A stretch of DNA of 64,000 nucleotides from Rhea pennata (GCF_028389875.1 NC_084702.1:67677582-67741581), one strand, 5' to 3'; counted from the first letter of the stretch, positions 1-14,000 are shown. Translations and numbers: made by a program. The notes: generated from the sequence alone by a model not told the origin.

Positions 1-3000
1 GCTAGCTGGGGGCTAGGAGGGCTTGGGCAAAAGAAGGGTTTCTGATTTGCTGCTGCTCTTCTCAGCTTTGAAGAGCCTACATGATTCATAGCGTGTATCA
101 CAGTCACTTTTTAAAGAGAAATCTTCTTTGACAGGAAGATCAGAGAGAAATGGGCTTATATATCAGGACTAACATATACAGACATGTTTAAGTTTTATTT
201 GAACCTTATTAGATATTACATGTGCATATGTATATGTATGTGCATGTCTATACACACAGATACATACATGCACATAAAAGAAATAGTATTGCCATAGCAT
301 CTAAGGGAATGTAGGGAGGAGATCATAGCTATCTACAATACAGATGTCCACAGCTGAGCTAGTCACTCCACACTTTCTTATAGTCAGTAGTGAGAAACAG
401 GCACTTAGTAGAGTGCAAATCATCTTATCATGTAACATGAATCACATTTTTAAATGCCTTTTTCTCCCCTTTGCCTGAAAAGGAGCATAGGGCAACCTCT
501 TAAGCTGCAGATACCCATGTTGCAGAGTTGTAATGTGAAGTGAGATGAATCCCATTTTTCCTATCTGTGCTATTCAGAGTATTCCAGATACAGTTTGTGG
601 TATTATATATTGCTTATGATGCATTTTTTGAACTGCATGTCTGCTTGCCAAAAGCTTATCAGTAAACATGATATGAATCCAACTGAGAATTATTAACAGA
701 TTTCTCTGTACAACAACCACAGTGCTCTGGGTAGTGCTTTCTAAAATGCAGTCTTCAGCCTAAGATGCTTTCAATTTTTGGAAGCTTCCTTTTAGGATTA
801 AATTTGTTTATTGATCTAGATTTTATCAGGGTCCCACAAACAGTGGTAATGGCACAACTAACAGAGCAGTACTGGGGGAACAGGAATCTCTTAAGTCAAT
901 ATTTCTGCTAAAGTCTATGTTATGACAGGACGTGAAAAGGACTGGCCCAGCACACAGCTGTTGCAGGCTAGGTGAGTTACTTCATCAGTAAATTAAGATA
1001 TGTTCTGGCTAGGCAGGTATCCAGAAGACAGGTTAAAGGGTAGTTAAATACATGGTGTAACATAAGTGTTCACACTTCAGTAGCATAAGCATTGACCACA
1101 ATTACAGCACAACGTAAGGTGCTTCTTTGGCATGCTTAGTACAATTCAAGCTCAAAGTATGCTGAGAAAATGTAAGACGTCACCAGCTAGATTATGTGTC
1201 TTTTGCACATCCATACATACAGATAGGGATGTAGCTGAAAAACATAGATTTCCTGAGGCATACCCAAGTTCATCTTGCCTAACTTCAGGTGCTAACTGAG
1301 GTGCCTGAGCTGCCTGGTCATTAGTGGAGAGAAAGAGGCCCCACCAGAGACAGATTTGGATTTGAATTGTTCTCCATAGATGCCGCTCTCCAGTGATCAC
1401 AGCGGGATCCTAGAGTACCTAAGCACCTAATGAAGGTACTCCAGTTAGGTGGACAAATGTAAACACTAGTTTTGTCAGCTCCTTATCAGTCACTGTATGG
1501 CATTCTTAGGGTCCACAGCAGATCCAGATTCAGATCTGCATTTGGTATGTCAAGGGAAGAGCACATTTTTTCCTATTTACTCTAACACAGATTTATCAGT
1601 CATCAGCATGTTGCTACGCTAACTGATAATCTCAAGATCCCTTTCCTGAGAGTGCTGACAGAGTGGTACATGGTGCAGATTTTTAGGCTGTATTACCTAG
1701 AAAGAACAGTACTAACAAACAGTTCATTAACTCCACTTGCATTAGGTACTTACATAGCGGATGTTTACTTGCTTTCTTGGCTGGAGTTGTAATGGTAAGT
1801 GGTTGCTAGGAGGCAAGAACAGATTAATACTAAATAGAGAAAGGAAAGAGAGAGAGAAAGTCAGCTTTTGAAAGGGCAAAGTTGGCCTTTAAAAATACCA
1901 GGGCAACATGCAAATGCTCTGCCCTCTGAAAAAAAGCCCATGACATTAAGTTTGCCAGCACAGATCTGGTGCAACTGCAAGGGAAAACTTGAGGGTGTAA
2001 CTCTGGGAATGCGTATACTGAACTTGCAGTCTCACTTTCATGTCTCCAATTTTGATGGTGCTGTATGAAAAATAAAGACAATACTGCTCTGGTTAAAGTT
2101 ATAAAGAATAGAGATTCTGGCACATCTACTAGACTGACTGGTGAAAGCGATGATATGTTGGCAGAATTTAACACCTAAGAACATTTTTTTCCTTGTAATA
2201 AACTGAATAACTACCTTCAGTCAAAAGGTATGGTAGCCTACCTGGAAACAAGCACCATATTTTCTCTGTAAGGAAGACCTAGAATAAGGAAGCAGATGAA
2301 TATCTGCAATACCATCTTGTCAAAGCAGATGTATTCTCAGAGACAATGTTTTTGAGCTTTTAAAAAAGTGTTCTGCAGTGCTGGAGAAAGGGCAACTCCA
2401 TCAGGGAATAGGAAGGCATTTTAACTGTTGAGGTAAGTTCTAACAGGGATTTCTAGAAACTGTACCTCTTCTAGTATATTTGTCATGGAGAGTAGGATTT
2501 TACTGAGTCCATAGGGTGCTCTTTGCCATCGATGCAAATAGAAACTGTTGCCTGTACGATAGCGGTTAGAACCTACATTTTTAAGTACAGTATTTGTGGG
2601 CCTGGACAGTAGCTATGGACTTTGTGGTTGTCAAAGCTCAAGAGAAGGAAGCTGTCCTTGTACATGTAAGGGGGTGCCAGTAAGGAAAAGATCACATCCG
2701 ACTCACCCTGGGGTGTCACTATCCCTGCAAAATGTTCAGGAATTAACACGTTCTTTGCACTAACACTTGCTGTACATGGGCCTATGAACCAAAATGAGTC
2801 ACACACCTCCAAGGAAAGAGGAATAGCTGGGGAAAATTATTGCCTTGTTACTGATACTTGTTTGCACAGCTATGTTTCAGCTTGCTTTGGCTTCTTTCCA
2901 ACTCTGGGACAGAGCTGCCAGCAACCAGGTTTGGGTTCAGCTGATCTTTTATTTACTTTTTATTTTAAAGGTCATAGACACAGAAGGTTAAAAAAGCAAC

Positions 3001-5655
3001 AGAGAAAACAAATTTAATAACAGGGGTGAGTAAGAGTTAAGATTTGCTTTGTATGAGGGATGTTCCTAACAAAGTTTGTTTGGTAAACACTTGCCATAGA
3101 TCCTCCTACTACATCATGCTTAAGAGAAGTCCTGTGAAGCTAGATTGCTCCTGTTCTCAAAAAAGATGAACTATCATCCAGGATATACATACTAAGGAAC
3201 CCTTTGCTTGCAAATTCACCAGATAAATAAGCTATAATTCTATCTATTAGCTAGGAAAAATAGAATGTCAACTTACTTGAAAGTTTTATGAAGCCTATTT
3301 CTTTGGACTCAGGAGAAGGAAACATCCTACGAAAATGATCCAGGCAAAATAATCTTTAGGGACCAGCATGAGGGCATAACGATCTTCTTACCGAGAAATG
3401 TCAGAATAAATATGATGGAACATCACAGAGAGTTAAAGGGAGATCTTAGTGAACTCTAAGAGATGGAGGTGTATATGGGGGAAATAATTGTGCAAGTAGT
3501 GGACCCAAATGGTCCTGGTATAACTTTACTTTCACTGTCAACTATCATTTGCAGAAGTTACAGTTTTTATGCTCTTTTTAAACATTGCAACAGTATCTTT
3601 TCAGTGGGATACACATGTATGACTTGTGACAGGATTCCCCAATATGGAAACTGTGTTTGAAGAGTGGGCAGAAGAGGGAAATGGTGCATCATCTAGTCCT
3701 CTTTGTTCTCAAACTTACTGTTGTTTAAATATAAAATGTGGCAAATCTGGTCTCCAAGGGAATGCCTGAGATAAATTGAGAACTGCAAGTTAATAAGATT
3801 TGTGTAAGGTAAATGCTTCCTGTTGGTATTCTACAGAACATGGAAACAGGCTTAAAATAATGTATCAGACTAAGAAGTTCTTTAAATAGCACAGGAAACA
3901 CAATGAGCTCTGAGTCCACCAGTGACAACACAGGAAGAGAAAAGCCAGAGGTCTCATGAGACTATTGGTAGTGGGAACGATGGAGGGGCAATTTATGACT
4001 CCGGAGGTTACAACATGCTTGACCCTGGTATACGTAGCTAATGACGACCCTCATTGATAGAGAAGATTCTAGCGTGATGGGTTCTGGTGTCCCAATTATG
4101 GAGCTGTTCTGTGATAACAGATAGAAACCATGTGTTCACCTCGTCAGTGGAGGCTGGCAGCAGGTATAATTTTTACAGTAGGTTTCCAGAGAAATGATCA
4201 AGACAGTGATTTGTAGAAGGGGGCAACACAGAAATAACCTTTTTGTCTTGCTGCCTTGCTTCAACACGATGCATCACTGACAAAAATGTTCAGGCTGGTA
4301 AAAAGATATTACTGACTATTTTAATAAAGAAATTTCCTTTATGAACTCAGACCTTAGAATTTCAGTGTCCTTCAAACACTAGACAGAAAGACTTTTTTTA
4401 ACAGGAATCATATTTAATTACAGTTCAGTCCTATGACCAGAACAGTATTCCACATTATGGGGAAAAAGCCCTATTCTTGTCACTGATACGTTGCTGCTAT
4501 TAATAAGTATTGCAGACTCCAGCTCCCTCTCCTTTGTCTGCTGATTTATGTAAGTGTTGCCTCACAGAATTAGCTGATAATCTCATTATACCTAATCCTG
4601 TTTGCTGCTTTTACAAAACAATATTGTCATGACTGACTGAGCTCCCTTTTCTTCCTAGCTGTTTTTCCTTAGTTAGTTCTGAGATGTCCTCTAGAAAACA
4701 TGAGCTCTCAGAGTGAATGGTTATCCTGTTTCCTGGCTGTAATTCCAGCCTCATCAAACTCACCTCCATGCCCTATCCCTTTCAATAAATATTTTCTTTG
4801 AAGCAAACAGCATACAAATATTAACTGTAGCTTGCTTATGTTCAGTTCACCAGTGCACATAATTGCTCTATTCTGAAGCAATTAGAGCTTCTCAAATGAT
4901 GTTTTTGGTTTACATTATCTTTTAAGAGATGCCTTTAAAATGTAGTCTCCTTTACAAAGTTTCTCTGTAGGGAATAAAACAAAGATGACTCCTAAAATTG
5001 TAATTTCATGCATATACTTTGGTACTTGGATACTAAGGTGTTTGATAAGATAAATTCATTATCTACCGTAATCCAGGATATTTCTAAAATATAACTAATC
5101 ATGAGTGTATTTTTCATGGCCAGGAGCTCTTTATGAGCTTACTAAATGCATGTAAAGGTCTTTGAGGTGGACACAAACATTTGGACCATACACACATAAC
5201 TCTAAACTACAGTCTTAAAGCAAGGTGAAAACCACAATCACATCTACCTATCTATCTTGCTAAGTGCTAATTGTATTCAAAAATAGCAGACTTGATTTGA
5301 AAAGAATTTCTACAGTTACACCTTGTATTTTTTGTTTTCACTGTTTAGTGTTTGTGAAAAATGCCAAGGTAACTGAAGATTTTTTGCTCATTTATATAAC
5401 CTAGACAATGAATAAACACATTTCCTGAGTTTGTTTTAATCAGATAATCTTATTCTATAATAATAGCTTTCAAAGGTAAAGAAGATACTTCAGTAAACTC
5501 TATTTAGCACAATTTGTTCGAGAAGTAAAGGAATTAAAAAAACACACTCAAATTTAGTAATGGTTCCTTTTATACAGTTACAAAAACTATAATGTAGTAA
5601 TCTTATTGTGATTTTTCAATATTAGTTGTTATAGAATTTCTACACTAAATGAGGT

Positions 5656-5676
5656 AAAAAAAAAAAAAAAAAAAAA
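5656..5676 (+). repeat. A21 homopolymer
   Basis: Uninterrupted run of 21 A. It could be the tail of an old retrocopy, but the sequence upstream contains no recognisable coding remnant and no flanking duplication is evident. A simple slippage-derived tract is equally likely. Confidence 0.8.
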
Positions 5677-6089
5677 GGAAGTAAGTTTATTGGGCACGCA
5701 ACAAAAATGGTTCCCCTTAAAAATCTTGCCTTCAAGCTTCTGGACCAAGAAATATACAACAAGACTCTTATGGCCTTAATGCTAAATATGTATTACTTAC
5801 ATTGTATGTGAGAGAATAATTCCACTTTAGTTACATTAGCTCCAATGCTGTTATTACATAGTATCTGTTATTACATAACATCCTGTCTGCCCAGGATTCT
5901 GCCACATAAGTCAATTAGTGTTGTTCATTCCTTACAATTATTTTCCGTTCAACAATACCTTGAGGTTTTCATCAGGATCCACTGAACAGACAATCCTTGC
6001 CAGAGAAATTTCAATATAAATAGGAAAGATCAGCGAACTGTGACAATGCAGGAGCACTGTGATCTCACCAGGGGAGGGAGGAAGAGCTG

Positions 6090-6156
6090 TGAGGCATAGA
6101 TAAAATTTATAAAGAATATAAATATAAAGAATAAGAATATAAAGATAAAATTTATG
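6090..6156. repeat. AT-rich irregular repeat
   Basis: Repeated TATAAAGAATA/ATATAAAGATA-like units, bounded on both sides by an AAATTTAT motif. Low-complexity sequence with no coding sense; the short minus-strand frame across it (poly Y/I/L) is an artefact. Confidence 0.6.
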
Positions 6157-6929
6157 AGAACAATTAAGTGCCCTTATGTTTGGGCCCATACTTGAGTGTA
6201 CCATGTTACCAGTAAGAACTTCCACAGCAGAGTCAGATGTCATTTAACTCTGTAGCTGCTTAAAGTCTCTCAGCATCTGGCTTTCTACCTTCTTAAGTTT
6301 CTACTATGAGGCATTAGACTTCTGCACTGGGCCTCATTCAAAAGACAACCAGCAAGAGGTGGTCCCTGTAAATGGCAGAACTGAGTTAAAATCCTTAGCT
6401 CAAATGAATTAAAGAAGAAAGAATTTAAATAGAACTGTGCTATCTCCCAGATGAGTGCTGTTCACTGCCCTCTCAAGTGTTCTTCATGCGTATTTTTCTG
6501 ACTCTTCTGCTCAGGTTGTTCTATTTCCCATGAAACACTGAAATACTGCTTGGAGTAAGGACAGGAATCCCAGAATAGTGTCCTAAGCATCAAGAGACAG
6601 AAGCCTTTCTTCTCTCTTTCTTGACCAAAGACTATTTCAGTAATTCATATGGAGAGGGATAATGCTTACACGAGAAACTGAACTGTCCTTTTGGCAATAG
6701 AGCATTCATGGGAAAGAGCTGCTTCAGATCGGGTGTTTGAACAAGGGGAGATCCCAGGTAACAGCCTGAGTTCTTTAATAAATAGGTTATTATGTTATTA
6801 AGGAAGCGTAGTTTCATATGAGAACAGCTGATCTGGCCACAGGTGGATCAAGTTGAAATGCTGATGAGCAGGAGGAGGTACACATCCATAGCCTCCTGTG
6901 TCACCTTATGAAACAAACGTCCCACTAAG

Positions 6930-7102
6930 CGTTGGTTGCCCAGAGAGGTTGTGGGGTGTCCTTCTCTGGAGATCTTCAAGGCCCGCCTGGATGCAACCCT
7001 GTCTAACATGCTCTAGGTGACCTTGCTTGAGCAGGGCAGTTGGACTAGATGATCTCCAGAGGTCCCTTCCAACCTCAACCATTCTGTGATTGTGTGATTC
7101 TG
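6930..7102 (+). mobile_element. CR1 LINE 3' fragment (5'-truncated)
   Basis: The segment begins at 'ggttgcccagagaggttgtg' and ends in the CR1 tail motif (ATTCTGTG followed by degenerate copies). In between are the hallmark CR1 3' UTR blocks: TCTCTGGAGATCTTCAA, a GCTTGAGCAGGGCAGTTGGA-like block, and ACTAGATGATCTCCAGAGG followed by CCCTTCCAACCTCAACC. The order gives a plus-strand element. At about 170 bp it is a typical severely 5'-truncated copy with no open reading frame. CR1 elements are the dominant LINEs of birds and usually lack clear target-site duplications; none is evident here. The element also supports the avian or sauropsid assignment. Confidence 0.93.
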
Positions 7103-10100
7103 TTACCAGTGTGGGGTAGAGGCAGGTTCTGACCAACCCAATAACGCACCACCTCTTGGTGTTTCCTCTTGGTCAGCTCTAAGTGGCTCCTGGCTGGAAG
7201 AAGGACTTAAAAGTTTATCAGTGATGGTTATTATAGTATTCACTCTCAGTGATGTTCCCAAAGATTTACAACTGTGGAAGTATGTAAAATTGAGCCAAGT
7301 CCTCCCAACCCCTACATTACTATCTTACCCTCTACAAGCTGTTATTTTTCCTCTACTAATCTGCCCCTTACAGAAATTATTCTTAAACCGTAGGGGGCAG
7401 GTTTGCAATCAAATATCCTGTGGTAGTATCAATGTATTAATTTACAATAAGAATTTATTAGTATTATACCTATTAAATGGCGTGAAAAGTGTCCAAAATG
7501 TTTACCAGTTTCAGAAGCTTCTTTTAGTTTCACTGGTTTCTCTCCTTCAAAATCTGAGAGCTCTTATAATGCAGAACATATTCACTGGGTACTTCAGGAT
7601 GTTGGCACATGAGGTAAAGGCCTTTCAGGTAACTAGCTGCTCTCCCCTCTTCTGCCTCTCTTGCTAATGCTGGCCCATCTACCTCATCTCCCTTTACCTT
7701 GTTCTACCTGTAGGAGTCTTGCCAATCTCTGCACATTTGGGCAGTTTGGGGACAAAGCCAAGGAAACACTTGAATATCCCCTCCAGTTCAAGCCTGGAAG
7801 AAAAATACATTGAGACTTTCTGTGTGTGCAACTCTGGGGCATATTTTCGCTCAGGTTACTGAGTGCTCTATAGCATGGCTTTGTAAAGTCTTCCACATCC
7901 CACTGAACCATTATCAGCTTTGAGGTAAGGATTCCACAAAGCATTTCAGGATAGAGTTATGTTTTTAAACCATTCTAAAATCCATCTCTGTTCAACAAAG
8001 AAATGAAATATTGCATGAATTAAAACTTGTTTATGTAATTTGCTAAATCAGTCCTTTGAAGAAGGCCTCCTTTTTCTTCGCAGTGCTTTACTTCCTACTT
8101 CTTTGTAGCTGTGATCCAGCTTCAGCAGGAAAATATGGCCCTGAGGCCATACTCTAATATTGGAACTAGTGGTAAAACATTCTAAAGAGAAAATCTAAGT
8201 CACAGTTTCCTTTTAACAGTTAAATTAGACTACAGATATGAGCAGTCAGACATAGATATATAGCTATAGATATTCAGAGAGTGTTCCTGCTGTTTTCAGT
8301 AAAAAGGACACACGGGTCTTTTTGCTTACAGGAATTCACATAGACTTCTAGACGTGGCATTGATGAGAGCATGCTGTCTCTTGCCTAAACAATTTCAATT
8401 GATTTTATTAAGAAAAAAGAGATCTTGGAATGGCATCTGCTTTAAAACACAATATATCTCTTTCTTATTCAGGCATAATAAGTTCTGACACAGAAATGTA
8501 ACTTCTATGAGATGACTCAAAGTCTCTGACAGCTGCATTCAACGCTGTGTTTCATCTGGAATTTTCAAAGGAGTGTGAGGATGTCGTTACCAAAATGCCA
8601 TGTGAGTTGGGGCATTTGTTCTTTAGGTTCCTTGGAAGCTTAAACTTACCTCTTGCCACAAGGAATATACTTTGCTGCATAGTAATCCTCACTGAACACA
8701 TAAAGAATGTTATACAGGGCAGAAGTCCTCCAAACTGAAATGGCACAAATATAGGATGATATCCACATAATAGCCTTGCTGAGAAAGTTTGTGAAATCCA
8801 TGCTGGTTTACTCAGAGAGAACAACCAACAAATTGTTTAATGGAAAAAAATCTTAATGGTTACTGGTACTGTGGCCATGGAAAGAGAGGTGTCAATCTCA
8901 GGTGATCCTTTAAGGGCTATACCAAGTGGAGACAAAGATGCTCAAGGCTACTGCTTCTTAAAAAGGTGTCTCTCTGGTCACAGCAATAGGAGCGCTAGAA
9001 GAAGGTCAAGGAGGAGATTATATCTCTTTACATCTCCAAGTGATAGCATGTTATCGGCTCTTACTGGCTTTGTAGCCAAAAATGAAAAAATTGTATCTTA
9101 AGCTTTGGGACAGTTAGTACAACAGCAAATTTATCAATGAATGTGCTCCACTGAACAAGCATATTGACTACAGCGAAAAAATACTAACAATGTAAAAGAT
9201 GAATTCTTTGGTGATTGTGAAATAGTGCACAAGAGTCTTTAAAAATGTGACACCAAATTTGTGATGGATGACTGCCTAAGCAGAAAAAAAGAAAACAGTG
9301 AGAGGCATCTAATGCTTAGGATGTAAGAGTTAACAATGACTTGAGGTTAATTTGTGTTTTCTCAGTTAAAGATACCATTGTAAAGCACAAAAAGTTTCTT
9401 AACAAAGATGTTCTCAGGCATATGTATCTATCTTTGGAGGAGTATTTAGACTGCATTATTTGGCTCAAGACACAAGCAAAAGATTGGAAGCATAAGGAGA
9501 ACTGAAAATTCACTAGAAAAGTTACAGATATAACACAATATCCTGGAGGTATCTGAAAGACAGGCTGGAATAGGTAGCAATTAAAAACAGGTTTCAGGAG
9601 ATTTCATGGCAAACTGAACCAAAGAAGGTAATTTAGGAGAACTCTAAGTAAAAGGAACACATTTAACAGCTCATGGGAACTTAATTAACGACTGACACGC
9701 AGCAGCGAGAGTATAACTTCCAGGCTGGTCTCATGCTAAGAACTGTGATAAGGCACCCCCAAAAAATAAGAGGCTGTAGGACTATGTAGGGTTTGCATGA
9801 TTTCATGGATCAAATGGAGCAAGAAGGAAATGCATATAATGTGCGACTATTTTATGAGTGCTATGACATATGGAGGAAAAATAAGTTGTGAGTGTGATAA
9901 AAAGGACAGAATGCAAGAATGCAGTTTTAAACAGAGGGAGGGAATTCTTTAATGAGTTTCTTAGTACAGAAATAAATAATCAATTGGCATTTTACAGGTA
10001 GCTGAGCTGTGCGTAGAAGAAAAAAGTCAAAGCAGTTTAAGAGGCAGTTGGAACTCTTAGCAACAACAAAGAACAAAATGTTGGGAATTTTAGAACTGAA

Positions 10101-12352
10101 GCACTGCAAACAGATGATGGAAAGGATGCTATGGCTGGGGCGAGATAGCTCAAAGACTGCAAACTGAGTTTGTTGGATTAAAATACTGTCTCCCAGGATT
10201 TTAAAAAAGTGTTGAAATAGAATGTAATAAATATAACAAAAGTTCCTGTCTAGTAGAGTTTATAAATTTTTGTTTGTGACATTTTATACATTCATCCCTT
10301 ATACAGAAAAGATAATAAATGAATAGCAATGTGGTTTCTGGAGAACAAGAGTGGGAGTAGACAGAAAGACTGACTCCTTCGTGTTTCTTTAAGATATCCT
10401 GGGAATCCTGGCACAATTATTCTAAAATGATTAAATAATTAAATAATAAAAAGAGAATGAAATTAGATGATCTCTACTGGTCATTTTGATGTAACTAGCA
10501 CTTTTGGTGGCTATAGGAGAAAGAACATATGGTACAAAAGATAATTTGAGACAGGCATGAGAGGAAAAAAAGGGCTTGGTATAAATAACGATAAAACCAA
10601 CTACTAGTTGTAATCTGACAAAACGATTTTAGACAGGCTCTCTAGCAGTCAATTACTGTAGATACCAAAACTTTGTTAGTTGAAGTATATCAGAACATTA
10701 CTGTTAATTTTAATCTGAAAAACTAAGTAATAGGAATGTATGTTCCTTTTATTTGAAATTTTTTTTACCATCAGACTTTAAGATATGCCAGACCATCATA
10801 ATGTATTTTGTTCCATGCAGAAGTGAGACTTCAACATGTACTAAAAAGACAAAGAAAGAAACTAAATAACTTGAGAAAATAAAATACTCTTCGAGGATTT
10901 AGTTAGGAACATTGGGAAGTCAATAAAGAACATGAGTCTAACGAAATCCCCATAGCTTCAGTGGGCCAGATCTGTGGTTAGACTGACACAAGACAAACCA
11001 GATAAGCACCCAGTGGAAAGCCATTCCACTGCTGTTTGACCACCGATCAGTCAAAAAGAAGGGAAGGTGAAAAAAAATGAGCTGAAACAATATTCTTAAT
11101 ATGCATGACCAGCAAAGCAAAAAAATATGCCCTAACAGAAGGAGTTTGGGGCAAATTGAGAGGAGCCATGGAATATATGATATCCAAAACCAGGAAGGGA
11201 GGAAGGAAGCAAGGACATGGGAATGAAATGGACCACCGGCAGAGTCTTGTGCTCTGCAGTCGCAGCCACATGCAACAACAAACACAACAACAGACAAGTG
11301 CACAGACTGCAACTGTGGTCTGCTGAATGGTAAGCAAACCAAATATAAGCCATATCACCCTTTACATTGTTTCTGAGTTGACCTATCTATATCTCAGAAA
11401 AATAAAGGGTGAGCCTCAGTTTTTAAGAGGTTCCCTTTTAGCTTCAACAGATGTTTGAACATAATCTCTAAATTCAAAAAGATGGGGGGAATGCTAAATT
11501 GTTGGTGATGCTGGCTCTATTGAGGTGATCGTGAGCTGTTTTGCAGATGCTCTTAATGTACACTGAATTGCTGGTCTAGCCACAATATTGAAAATAATGA
11601 CAAAAAATAAGACGTCACTTACTGCTCATTTGAAATATGCTGCAGAAACAGCACAAGGAGGTAATTTGCCCAAAATTATCAAACAGGCATGCTGTGGATT
11701 TCAGGATGGATTTAATTGCTATTGTGAAAGAAAAATCTTTCCTATTTATTTTCTGGAGACTGTGTCTTATTATCTAAGTATTTGAAAATGCACATACCAC
11801 TGTCCTGAAATACACAGCATGCCTGTTTGATAATAATGCCCCTGGCTCACATTTAAAACATTTTCTTTGGGGCCGGGTGTTACTTTCCTAGCAATTTGAA
11901 CTACCACAGAAGCAGCTGCATTGTAATTTTTCTCATATAGCAAGGCTGCATTCCTGAAATCAGGACAAATAGGGCTTTTTCCTCCCCATGAAAAGCATGC
12001 TTAAAGTTTCAGATGCCCATGCTGGACAGTGCTTCTTGATGTGTCTAAAGCAGGTGTATACAAGCTGTCCCTTTCCCTCAGATGTTGCTAACCACCAGTG
12101 ATTCCCAAACTCTTTCTGTGATTATTCTGTGTGATTTCATGGAACCATGAAGAAAGCATAATCTTGGGCATGCAAACCCAGAAAAGGGTATTTCCTTCCT
12201 CTAAGTGATTTGATGACAGAAATATTCTTAACTAGTAATTTTCTTCTATCTGCAACTGAAAATAAAAATAAAAGTTACACTATTGCCTTCTGGCAAGAGC
12301 TGATGGCACATAGAGAACAGAAATTATTTTAGAAATATCTTCCAGATTTTAA
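7103..12352. other. Intergenic DNA, no recognisable gene
   Basis: No coding region supported. The longest frames (7221-7667 plus, 148 codons; 10938-11342 minus, 134 codons) have no recognisable domains, no splice partners and ordinary intergenic composition. Purine-rich stretches at about 9.5-11.3 kb could be an old unrecognised interspersed repeat. A weak TTCTGTGATTATTCTGTGTG motif at about 12113-12133 resembles a CR1 tail but lacks any upstream CR1 body. Confidence 0.5.
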
Positions 12353-12979
12353 TCACAGAATAGTTGAGGTTGGAAGGGACCTCTGGAGATCATCCACTCC
12401 AAACGCCCTGCTCAAGCAGGGTCACCTAGAGCACGTTGCACAGGATCACGTCCAGGCGGGTGCTGAATATCTCCAGAGAAGGAGACTCCACAACTTCTCT
12501 AGGCAACTTGGTGCAGTGCTCTGTCACTCTCACAGTAAAGAAGTTTTTCCTCCTATTCAGGTGGAACTTCCTGTGGTTCAGTTTGTGTCTGTTACCTCGT
12601 GTCCTGTTGCTTGGCACCACTGAATTCAGCCACATCCCCTTGACACCCTCCCTTCAGGTACTTGTACACATTGATAAGATCCCCCCGCAGTCTTCCCTTC
12701 CCCAGGCTGAAGAGGCCCAGCTCTCACAGCCGTTCCTCGTAGGGCAGGTGCTCCAGCCCTCTGAGCATCTTCGTAGCCCTACGCAGGGCTCTCTCCAGTA
12801 GCTCCATGTCTCTCTTGTCCTGGGGAGCCCAGAACTGGACACAGCACTCGAGATGAGGCCTCACCAGGGCTGAGGAGAGGGGCAGGATCACCTCCCTCGA
12901 CCTGCTGGCAACACTCTTCCTAATGCAGCGCAGGAGACCATTGGCCTTTTGGCCACAAGGGCACATTGCTGGCTCATGG
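12353..12979 (-). mobile_element. CR1 LINE 3' part, inverted (with ORF2 C-terminal remnant)
   Basis: On the minus strand this runs from the end of CR1 ORF2 to the 3' tail. The tail reads TCACAGAAT on the plus strand at 12353, followed by the complements of CCCTTCCAACCTC, CTCCAGAGGTC and GCTTGAGCAGGG. At about 627 bp it is longer and better preserved than the copy at 6930. The plus-strand end at 12979 stops abruptly after GGCTCATGG, a 5' truncation. The element is opposite in direction to LIFR and to the 6930 copy. Its 3' UTR blocks are colinear with the other copy, so assignment is secure. Confidence 0.95.
12724..12979 (-). pseudogene. CR1 ORF2 (reverse transcriptase protein) C-terminal remnant
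   Basis: The minus-strand frame encodes the characteristic CR1 ORF2 C-terminus: a [12 protein letters not shown] block, [18 protein letters not shown], a [24 protein letters not shown] block and [13 protein letters not shown]. It is broken by a TGA at 12724-12726, where the family normally has an arginine codon (a C-to-T type change at a former CpG would produce it). The remaining C-terminal codons and 3' UTR lie toward 12353. The catalytic reverse-transcriptase and endonuclease domains are absent, lost with 5' truncation, so the copy is dead. The open frame upstream of 12979 (to 13044) is unrelated flanking sequence. Confidence 0.88.
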
Positions 12980-14000
12980 ACAGAGTATAACAGATATGAC
13001 CATACTGAGTCAAACTGCGTATGGCTGAACTGAGTTTGAAGCAAAAACTATATTTTAAGAATACAAAAACAACTAGGGGTGAGTCAGTGGGGAGGCAAAA
13101 GTAACCACAAAGTTTGTGCATAGTCTATACAGTGAATTTGACATGGTTTCCAAAACCTTTAATTTCTGTTGGTTTAGAGGAACTAAACACATCCTTTAAA
13201 CAAAATGCTATGCTTTTACAAAGTTTGTTCTTTGCAAAAGGAAAAAAAAAGAGTGAAAGCATTAACTCTTTAGTGCTGTAATCACAGGAAATGCTTTGTT
13301 GCTATGAGGAAGGTATGCACTATTGCAAAGCTTGTATGCAAGTTGCCATCAAAGTGGATGTCTGATTGAGGCTTGGCCTGCAAAGTATTAGTTGAGAAGA
13401 AATGCTTTTCAGGACAATTGCTGCTGTAGTTCAACACTCCTCTTCAAGATATATTTCAAGGTACAGTATGATGGAGAAGAGGGTATTCATTTTGTAAAAA
13501 TTAGGTGCCTAGGGTTAGCCAGACAGACCTAAGTTCTAGTACAGTCACAGACTTGTCATCTAGACACTTATCTTGAATAAGACTAAAATTTCTCATGCAA
13601 CTTTTCTCACCTACTAAGAACGAACAATGCCTGCTTTGCAGGGTACTTGTCAAAATGAATTAATCCGTGTTAGTAAAGAAAAATTTCTGTCCTCAAAGTA
13701 CAGGCAGCTTATCCAAAGCTCACTGAATTCAAAAGGAGCCTTTCCATGAACAGGATTTGAATTAGGCCTTGGAACGAACATGTAATCCTGAAGAGATCTA
13801 CTCTTAAGGATGTGTGCTCTCAGTAGCAACCCACTGTCAACACAAAGCTTTTTATTGCTTTCTGCCGGTCTGCAGACGCAGGCTGGTAAGAAATTCACCA
13901 TATCCATAATATATTTTCTGAGTTATTTTGCCTGAAATGAGGAAAACAAGAAATCTAGCACACAAGTTTCCTAAAAGAAATGCACTAAATATAAGCAGGT

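Larger units (their letters stand above)
1..6929. other. Intergenic DNA, no recognisable gene
   Basis: AT-rich non-coding sequence. Open frames here are short (114 codons or fewer), on both strands, and none resembles a known family or shows linked splice boundaries. Visible structure is limited to a purine-pyrimidine alternating stretch at about 219-247 with an 11-bp inverted repeat (237-247 and 266-276), an A21 run at 5656-5676, and a TATAAAGAATA-type AT-rich repeat at about 6100-6155. By position this is 5' flanking DNA of LIFR, more than 22 kb from the CpG island. A distal enhancer or noncoding transcript could be present but cannot be seen by eye. Confidence 0.6.

Noticed and set aside
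7221..7667. 148-codon plus-strand frame
   Set aside because: Leucine-rich but without recognisable motif, signal for splicing, or coding-like context; begins in ordinary intergenic DNA after a CR1.
12113..12133. TTCTGTGATTATTCTGTGTG motif resembling a CR1 tail
   Set aside because: No CR1 3' UTR sequence precedes it; isolated low-information match.
12436..12801. 121-codon plus-strand frame and the overlapping minus frames at 12426-12842
   Set aside because: These lie inside the inverted CR1 element; only the frame matching CR1 ORF2 is meaningful, as a remnant.
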